From: Phocoena phocoena
Taxonomy: Eukaryota > Chordata > Mammalia > Artiodactyla > Phocoenidae
DNA: 64,000 nt
Direction: 5' to 3'
NCBI RefSeq assembly: GCF_963924675.1
Contig: NC_089225.1
Location: 108,638,313-108,702,312, forward strand
Shown here: positions 57,393-64,000 of the stretch, piece after piece
Position numbering within the stretch: position 1 is the first letter of the stretch
How the letters are laid out: each line of letters opens with the position of its first letter
Made by a program: the position numbers and the translations under genes
Notes under the pieces: model-generated
Told to the model about the DNA's origin: nothing
Database searches by the model: none
The model's input: the letters and a program-made list of their open reading frames with translations, nothing else

Positions 57393-60012
57393 GTACCTGG
57401 GTGTGGAGGGGCCGGCCCCACGGGAGAGCGATGCCACCGTTACAGAGAGGCTGGGTCATCTCGGGGGGCGCTTCTCGTCCCCTTGGGGTGGTCTTGGAGG
57501 GAAGAGCAGGTAGCTTGATGGCGTCATGGGCCCAGGGACCTAACAAAAAGAACACTTCCATCCCTGCAGGTCCCGGGCACAGGCAGATCTGGGTGCGGCT
57601 CCCTATTGGGTAGTGATGTCGCCTACTGCCTGATGCCTCCTGCTGGTGAGCAGGGCTCAGAAGTATACTTGAGCTTCAGGTCAGAGTAGGGTTGTTTTTT
57701 AAGTGTTGATTTATTTTCTGCTCCAGCTCCCTCACACCCCCGCCCCCAATAATTAACCGCTGCCAGCATTTCAGTAACTACCCTTCAGGCCTCTGTCTAT
57801 CGAAATGTGTATATAGTACAGTGTGCAGTGCAGTTTTAATTTAAACGGACTCGTGGTACCTTACAGTATACTGTGTAGTGCCAGTTTTTAATCAACACAC
57901 TGTGGGCACTTCTCGATCCATCAGTTTAAATGGAGGCCTATGTGATGGTTTTCTACTGGGCAGGGCTGTGCCAGCCCTGGGTTTAGCTCATCTCCCCCCA
58001 TGGATGGACACTCGGATTGCTTCATAATGACAGTGCTGGTAAAAACCATGTATACAATGTCCCAATTATGTTCTCTTTTGAAGAGCGCCCACATGTAAAT
58101 TTTGGTGATATTGCCAGACTGCTCTCCAGTTTGTATTCCTAATACTCATAGAACTGTCTTTTCGCGTATGCTGTCCACTGCACATCTTAAGGCTTTTGCC
58201 CAACTTAGTAGACAAAAAATGGTATGTTTCATTTTTATTTCTTTAATACTGGTGAAGTCAAGCATATCCTCAATTAACTATGAAGTTTTAAATGAATCAT
58301 CTGTTCATGTTTTTTTTTTAACCTAATATTCTATTGGGGTATTTACCTTTTTAAAAATTGATTTCTAAGGATTATTGTTATATTAGGGATGTGAACTCCT
58401 TGTTGCCCATATTTTTCCTCACTTGTCCTTCAACACGTTGGTGGTCTTTGTAGGCGGGGTGGACCTTTTGCTGTCAGCGTTTAGCTCCTGGAATGACGTT
58501 GGAGCGGGGACCCTTGGTGTGCCAGTAACTGCCCAGCTCTAGGGAGGCCAGTTGCTCAGGAAAGAGAGCACTGCCCCCTCGTGGTAAAGTTAGAGCAGTA
58601 CACTTAGGTCCAATTTTAGGTTTTGTTCACTTCCAGGATTGTTACCAAGTTCATTATCACAAGTCAGGAAGACAGGTTTTCATGCATTCAGCTGAGTTCA
58701 GGGGGCATCATTTCCTTTGGCTTCTCTGTGGCCTGTGATCCTACCCGATATCCAAGCCGGAGATCTGACAGTAGTTCTTGAGCCTTCCCTCACCCTCCCT
58801 CCTCGTCCTGGTTAACCGGCGCCCTGGAGTGTCTAGCACAGCAGTGTGTGCTGCTCAGCGCGTCTGGCTGGCCCCGGGCTCCATCTGTCCACTCCTTGAG
58901 GGGGCTTTCCCCTCGGGCCGTTCTGCTCACGCACCTCTTTGAGCCTCTCGGACTGCGCCCGTCCCCACCTCCCCGAGGACCTTCTTTGGGACAGCTCTGC
59001 TCCTGCACCCTTGCTGAGCGCTCCCCGGTGGCTCCTTGGCTTAGGAGAAGGTCCGGACTCAGAGTGAGGCCCCGGTTCAGCTCCTTCTTCCTCCTCTGCT
59101 TCTCTGACCGCTCTCTCCTCACTGCCCTTCCAGTCTGAGCTCTGACTTGGCGGGGGGTCACCTCTCCCGGAACCCCACTGTCCCTTCACCGTGCTGCCTG
59201 CTCCTTTCCTCTAAGGCTCCCGGAAGCCGGCGCCGGGTCGCCTCCCCCTGGTGTTGGGGCTTCCTTGTCCTCCTCACCTGCTCTGTCCAGCTTGCTGTCC
59301 CTGGCAGGGTGGAGGGCCTCCCTCAGTGGCTGTGGCAGGTGACCACGGGCTCTGCCGTGCTCAGGGGGGACCAGGGACCCTCCCCCACCCTGCGTGTCAG
59401 GCTCGGAGGTCGAAGGCTCTTGGGCAACTGGTGTCTGGGGAGCTTCCTAAGCACTGAACTGACGAGGTGGGGTTTCCACAGGGGGCTCTGGGTGGGAATT
59501 CCAGGTGGAGGGTGGGGCCTGAGCAGTGCAGGGGGTCTCTGGGGAGTGACGCGCGGAGGGGTGCAGGCCGAGTGCCAGGGTGTGCTCCAGTTTGATGGCC
59601 AGACTGGAAGTCCTGGCGCCTGTCTTGATAGGACTTAAAGCCGTGGAAGGTGCTGTGAGGGGAAGGAAGGTATTAGTTAGTGTGGTGCTGTAGAGGGTGG
59701 AGAAGCAGGCGGAGGGGAGTCGTACAGACTGATTCTTCAGGGGTTCAGATACTCAGCAGTCAGCACTGTGGCCACAGCTGTGAAGGTGGGAACGTAGATC
59801 GGGGAGGTTGTAGAGGATTGATTGTCAGATGTGGCAGCAGATGAGAAGCAGGCCTGTGGGTGGGAGAGGAATTTTCTGTCGGATTGGAGAGACATCTGTG
59901 CTGCCTAGTGGCTCTGCCTGGAATGCGAGCACCACACCGTGTGAGATCAGACCTCACACCTTGTAGGTGAAAAGGAGGGTGTTTGACGCCATGTCTTCCC
60001 CCCGTGTCTCAG
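57393..60012. other. Intron between exons i and j
   Basis: 2620 bases. Reversed L1 3' segment at about 57690-58420 ('tgatattgccagactgctct'). Possible L2 at 58960-59130 ('ccccggtggctccttggctt'). The rest is unassigned GC-rich sequence. Confidence 0.6.
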
Positions 60013-60152
60013 TGTCAGCTGGGAGTGCTGCCCCTCGGCACAGGGAATGACCTGGCTCGCGTGTTAGGCTGGGGCTCGGCCTGTGATGATGACACCCAGC
60101 TCCCGCAGATCTTGGAGAAGCTGGAAAGAGCCAGCACCAAGATGCTGGACAG
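60013..60152 (+). CDS. DGKD: DGKD exon j: catalytic core, LGTGNDLAR motif
   Basis: A 140-base exon, phase 0 to 2, acceptor tctcag, donor gtgagt. It encodes [20 protein letters not shown], a hallmark of the DAGKc fold, then the acidic [20 protein letters not shown] segment that closes the catalytic subdomain. Confidence 0.97.
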
Positions 60153-61086
60153 GTGAGTGGACCACACGAGTCCCCTTGACTAGGTGTTCTCAACCCAGGG
60201 TCCCTGGAAACCATAGGCCCTCTGCAGTTACTTGTAAAAATTCGGCCTGAGCAGGAATCCTTGTTTCTGGTGGGCTTTACCTGGCGATCAGATTATGAAA
60301 GAGCTGACGAGCAGAACAGGTTGGCACTGTGCCCTCTAGCGGTCAGGTCTCACCAGCCAGGCCCGATCCTCTGGGCCGTTAGAGAAGGTGGCCCTGTCCG
60401 CTTTGGCCTTTGCAGCCTCGTCTGATACCTGTCAGCAGCGTCTTGCAGTAGGAAGGCTTATTGCACAGCTGAGCAATCCCGTGTTCCCAGAAGAATCTCA
60501 GTTTTGGACAGCTCTCCTCTGTGTGTTTAGCGATAACTTGGGTGCTCTTCTCGAGCGAGCTGCTCTTAGTGCTGAGCTCGTTAGTGCTGAGCTCACGTAT
60601 GAAAGCCCCTGACCACAGCCTGCGGGACCTGGTGTTGCTGAAACGCCCGTATTCTCTCTTAGGCTCCTGCGCTGCAATAAGCAGGTGTGGTCTTGAACCC
60701 TCTCTAGCTGCCTCTACCGTTTCTTCTCTATTGAAGGGAGGCCTATGTGCCTTTGGAGGCTGTGAAATGCTCAGCCCCCACGGGAGAGCTGGCTGCTGGC
60801 TGAGTGATTTTAGCTCTGACGAGGGGAAGCCCATTTTCCCAGAAGCAGCATTATGGGATGCCTTTCACCTCCTTCAGTGGAGCTGCCGTGTCCAACGGGT
60901 TGTGACGTTAGTTCTCAGCTAAGCGAGGAGCCAGGTTAGGGACACGGGAGTCAAGATAAAGGCTTAAAAATGAAGTTAGGGCTGTCATAAGATCAAGCCC
61001 CCAGGGCATGAGTGGGGAGCGGGGAGAGGCACGGGGCCTGCCTGGGGGCTCGAGCCGACCTGCTGAGAGCGCCTTTGTGTGTGCAG
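60153..61086. other. Intron between exons j and k
   Basis: 934 bases, no clear repeat. Confidence 0.75.
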
Positions 61087-61171
61087 GTGGAGCGTCATGG
61101 CCTACGAGACCAAGCTCCCCCGGCCAGCCTCCTCTTCCACTGTCACCGAAGACTTGAGTGAGGGCTCCGAG
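61087..61171 (+). CDS. DGKD: DGKD exon k: post-catalytic linker start
   Basis: An 85-base exon, phase 2 to 0, acceptor gtgcag, donor gtattt (weak). It encodes [20 protein letters not shown] then EDLSEGSE. The Ser/Thr and acidic-rich tail begins the insertion that separates the DAGKc and accessory domains in type II DGKs. Confidence 0.95.
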
Positions 61172-62283
61172 GTATTTCCAGTTGCCCTGCCGTGTGCTCA
61201 CACTGTCCTCACCACTTTGGGGCCCTGCCTCCACCCTTAGACATCCTCCCCGAGGTTAGACCCGCGCAGGCGCAGGGCCAGCCGAGGTGGAGCTGCGGCC
61301 CATGGCCTCTGCTCCACAGGATTGGTGGGCGTCTGGGGGCCTCCTGGGGTGTCGCCGGATTTGGGGTCCTCTGTGATGATGGCCCCCTCGGACTTGCCGC
61401 CCCTGCTGCCGGTGCCCCCGCCCAGCCCAGGCTCCCTCTCTGGGCCCGCCTCCTCCACGTCCTACCCTTGCCGTCGGTCTGTGCTAGTTCAGTGTTCAGC
61501 TCTTCTTTTCACTTTACGCTGGTTTTTGTCATCAGTGGTTCGCTCAGGGCCCAGACGGGTGCAGCGCTGGGCGCCCAGCCGTGCTCACCCCACTGGGCGA
61601 GCTGGCTGCTGGCTGACCAGGAGAGAGGGCTCTGCCAGGGCCCGTCTGCCCCTCGGGAGGGTCAAGGGCAGCAGTTGGCAAACTACAGCCCCCCAGGCTA
61701 CACCTGCCTGGGCTGCTGTGACCTGGCCTGTGAGCAGAGAATGGTTTGCACGTTTTAAGAGAGGGAGTGTACGTACGTATACAAAGCCTAAATATTTACT
61801 CTCCGGCCAGTAGTAAAGTTGGCCAACCCTGGGCCAAGGTCTAAAGAGAGGGCTCGTCACCCAGGGTGAGCAACCCCAGTTCCACAGGCAGGGGTGAGCG
61901 GTGAAGGGGGTGATTTGTATCGAGAGGTGGAGAGGGGCCCGGACCGAGTTCCAGCCAGGCAGAGAAATGCGACTGGAGCCTCAGCTGAGGACCCTGCCTG
62001 CTGCCTGTACTGCTGAGGAGGACGCGGGATTCAGGACTCCAGTCCAGCACAGGCTGGCGGTGTTGAATCTCCGACGAAAGCAGCACGAGCCATTCACGAG
62101 GTCTTATCACCGTGTTCTTTTCTGTTAAGATCCCTTCATCCACAGCTCCGTGAAGCTTTTGAAATCTGTCAGATTAGCGTGAAGTGAGCTGGGGCTGGCC
62201 GGCAAGGGGCGGGGGTTAGTGTCGAGCTCACCGGGCTCCATCGTGGGGCTGACAGTCACCCGCCCTGTTTGGGGCAATGGCAG
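61172..62283. other. Intron between exons k and l
   Basis: 1112 bases, with the hAT MITE at 61672-61831; otherwise nothing recognised. Confidence 0.75.
61672..61831 (+). mobile_element. hAT-type MITE, second copy
   Basis: Starts cagttggcaaactacagcc and ends agttggccaaccctgg, with 'cctaaatatttactctccgg' inside. Same family as 34902-35075, opposite orientation. Confidence 0.75.
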
Positions 62284-62378
62284 GTGCAGCAGATCCTCTT
62301 CTATGAAGACTCGGTCGCGGCCCATCTCTCTAAGATCCTGACCTCCGACCAGCACTCGGTGGTGATCTCATCAGCCAA
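62284..62378 (+). CDS. DGKD: DGKD exon l: linker, [15 protein letters not shown]
   Basis: A 95-base exon, phase 0 to 2, acceptor atggcag, donor gtgagt. It encodes [20 protein letters not shown] then [12 protein letters not shown], a conserved helical piece of the split catalytic region. The following intron is only 83 bases. Confidence 0.96.
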
Positions 62379-62461
62379 GTGAGTGCCCAGCGGCCTCAGG
62401 GGAGTCAGGGTCCCAGCCAGGACTGTCCCTCTAGAAGCCTCTTCCCACGTTCCCCCCACAG

Positions 62462-62561
62462 AGTGCTCTGCGAGACCGTGAAGGACTTCGTGGCTCGGGT
62501 GGGGAAGGCCTACGAGAAGACCACCGAGAGCTCAGAGGAGTCGGAGGTCATGGCCAAGAAG
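62462..62561 (+). CDS. DGKD: DGKD exon m: linker helix
   Basis: A 100-base exon, phase 2 to 0, acceptor ccccacag, donor gtgcgt. It encodes [20 protein letters not shown] then [13 protein letters not shown], predicted helical and charged. It is flanked by two very short introns of 83 and 76 bases. Confidence 0.96.
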
Positions 62562-62637
62562 GTGCGTCCTGGGCACCTGGGGTGGGTGTCAGGGCGGGGC
62601 AGCAGCCCCTCCACTCCCTCCTCTGTTCCCCGCCCAG

Positions 62638-62917
62638 TGCTCTGTCCTGAAAGAGAAGCTGGATTCTCTCCTCAAGACCCTGGATGACGAGTCCCAGGCC
62701 TCGTCCTCTCTGCCTACGCCGCCCCCCACCATCGCCGAGGAGGCGGAAGACGGGGAGGGGGCGGGCGGCAGCTGTGGCTCCAGTTCCACCGGGGACCGCG
62801 CCATGGGGTCGGCCTGCCCAGCCCGGCCGCAGATATTCCGTCCTCGGGAGCAGCTCATGCTGAGAGCCAACAGCCTGAAGAAGGCGATTCGCCAGATCAT
62901 AGAGCACACAGAGAAAG
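62638..62917 (+). CDS. DGKD: DGKD exon n: acidic/Pro-Ser-rich linker
   Basis: The largest exon here is 280 bases (93 codons plus one base), phase 0 to 1, acceptor cgcccag, donor gtagcc. It starts [20 protein letters not shown], passes through a low-complexity [20 protein letters not shown] region, and ends in basic [20 protein letters not shown] followed by QIIEHTEK. The Gly/Ser-rich part (about residues 525-545) is the most divergent from the human protein as I recall it. The next exon is beyond 64000. Confidence 0.96.
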
Positions 62918-64000
62918 GTAGCCGGGCTCTGGATGCCGCGGGGCTTTCTGCAGGCCAGCCCCGGGCGCTCCTGGTTTCCCCCTGAACGTGGCGCGAGACA
63001 CAGAGGGACCCACCGTGTAGGCCAGAGCCGCTCTGGACCGCCTGATGCAGGCCAGCGCCTCCTTCCTCAGGGCCTGTGCCCGATGGAAAGACACTGAGCG
63101 GACGGCAGAGCCGAGAGGGCGCCCCCAGCTGGTGGAAAGGTGCCTCGCGCGGGCACACGCGGGGAGCGTGTTGGGGGACCCACTCCCTGGAAGTGTCCTC
63201 ACCTGTGGCAGCTCTGCCAGACCCCGGGTGCAGCCGGGCCTTGTCCGCTTAGAGGTGGGACTGTCTCCGGGGGCGGGGGGTCTGAGGAGAGCCTCCGTGC
63301 TGAGACCTGAGGTGTTCTGAGGACACCCGCGGAGGACGGCCCCGTGCCCAGGAGGGAGGTGGGCCCGGGCCAGAGGTGGGGGATGAGGCTGTAGGACGAT
63401 GTGAGGGACAGAGAGGTGAGGATGGGGTCGGAGGCCGGGCGCGCCGGGGCGGTGCTCAGAGACGGGGGGACACCTGACTGCCGGAGCGTGGGCGGCTGCC
63501 CTCCACCCCCCATTCTGCCAGCGTGTGGGCGGGCAGGCGGGCAGCCCCGCTGCGAGTCTCTTTCTGCCTCAGGTCTGACTTCTGATGCCAGAACCCCCGC
63601 CTGGCCGCCCACCCCCCCCAGCCCCCAGCTCAGGGTTCCACCCCCGTGCGTCCTATTGAGCATCCGCGGGTGTCCCGCACGGGAGGCTCCTTCCCCCGGG
63701 TCTAACTCGGTGTGTGCCTGCGGTGCTGGGCGATGCTGATGATTGTAGGGGACGGGGCAGGGGGAGTCCACCAGCTGTGGAAACGCGAGTGGGGCCCGGG
63801 GCTAGTGGGCGCTCAGTCCCCAGGGGCCCTGCCTCTGCCTGGGGCGCCCCCCAGCCCCGCCGCTGCCTGTCGGGGGGGTTTCCGGGGTGCCACTCAGCAC
63901 CCCTTATGCAAACCGGGACGTAAGGGGTTGGGGGCTGAGTGCTGTCCACTCCAGAACAGGCGGGGCTCAGCAGCACGCTGAGGGTGGGGACCCCCAAACC
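62918..64000. other. Start of the intron after exon n
   Basis: GC-rich intron running past the window end, with G-rich runs near 63260-63290. I looked for the next DGKD exon (expected to begin AVDEQN) and did not find it. Confidence 0.75.

Larger units (their letters stand above)
7958..64000 (+). other. DGKD: DGKD gene body, partial: diacylglycerol kinase delta
   Basis: Fourteen exons splice into one continuous 579-codon frame. It reads PH domain (residues about 1-95 of the fragment), C1a (112-161), C1b (184-234), DAGKc core (about 268-370) and an acidic/Ser-rich linker (394-579). Type II DGKs phosphorylate diacylglycerol with ATP to give phosphatidic acid, ending DAG signalling at membranes; DGK delta also forms SAM-dependent oligomers. 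The paralogue eta (DGKH) was considered. The PH segment [20 protein letters not shown] and the linker [14 protein letters not shown] match delta as I know it, not eta. Missing from the window are the first exon of the long isoform, the accessory domain, the C-terminal region and the SAM domain. No frameshift, stop or broken splice site was seen, so the gene looks functional. Confidence 0.96.

Noticed and set aside
7982..62917. Assignment to DGKH (eta) instead of DGKD
   Set aside because: The PH segment, the FWKA start of the catalytic exon and the [14 protein letters not shown] linker fit delta, not eta.
62897..63997. Frames of 90-190 codons near the window end
   Set aside because: Pro/Gly/Arg-rich low-complexity reading of GC-rich intron. 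No match to the expected next DGKD exon.
1..64000. CRISPR array, operon, phage or bacterial defence system
   Set aside because: The window is a mammalian intron-exon gene; the direct repeats present are SINEs, microsatellites and local duplications.

Overview
This window is mammalian nuclear DNA, most likely from a cetacean. It carries one gene in sense orientation: DGKD, encoding diacylglycerol kinase delta, a type II DGK. The cetacean reading rests on 16 copies of the tRNA-derived CHR SINE family, several with long pure A/T tails and clean target-site duplications, plus cetartiodactyl-type L1 3' ends. I saw no primate Alu and no ruminant Bov-B/Bov-A element. The species cannot be named from this window alone.

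Layout. Positions 1-7957 are upstream intron (intron 1 of the long isoform), with MIR, L1, L2 and CHR repeats. Fourteen consecutive DGKD coding exons follow, all with GT-AG borders and matching phases, for 1738 coding bases or 579 codons plus one base. Exons 1 and 2 (7982-8092, 9611-9691) encode the first two thirds of the PH domain. A 42.2 kb intron (9692-51875) holds most of the repeats. From 51876 to 62917 the remaining 12 exons are packed into 11 kb of GC-richer DNA with no SINEs. They encode the end of the PH domain, two C1 zinc fingers, the DAGKc catalytic core and the acidic/serine-rich linker. The accessory catalytic domain and the C-terminal SAM domain of DGK delta lie beyond the window.

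The protein phosphorylates diacylglycerol to phosphatidic acid, which lowers C1-dependent (PKC) signalling. In the window the PH domain and C1 pair precede the catalytic core, the order expected for DGK delta/eta. An ATG lies exactly 8 codons upstream of, and in frame with, the first PH exon. That fits the short delta-1 isoform starting inside what is intron for delta-2.

I found no convincing second protein-coding gene, RNA gene, CRISPR array or undescribed multi-gene system. The most interesting unexplained structures are: a ~170 bp long-arm hairpin at 26.9-27.1 kb; a near-perfect 102 bp tandem duplication at 18.8 kb; a palindromic 38 bp repeat array at 19.9 kb; a C36 homopolymer at 20.24 kb; a duplicated segment in which only one copy carries a SINE (25.0 versus 26.25 kb); and the candidate delta-1 start at 7958. 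Family names for old repeats come from pattern memory rather than a library search, and their boundaries are approximate unless a target-site duplication is cited.
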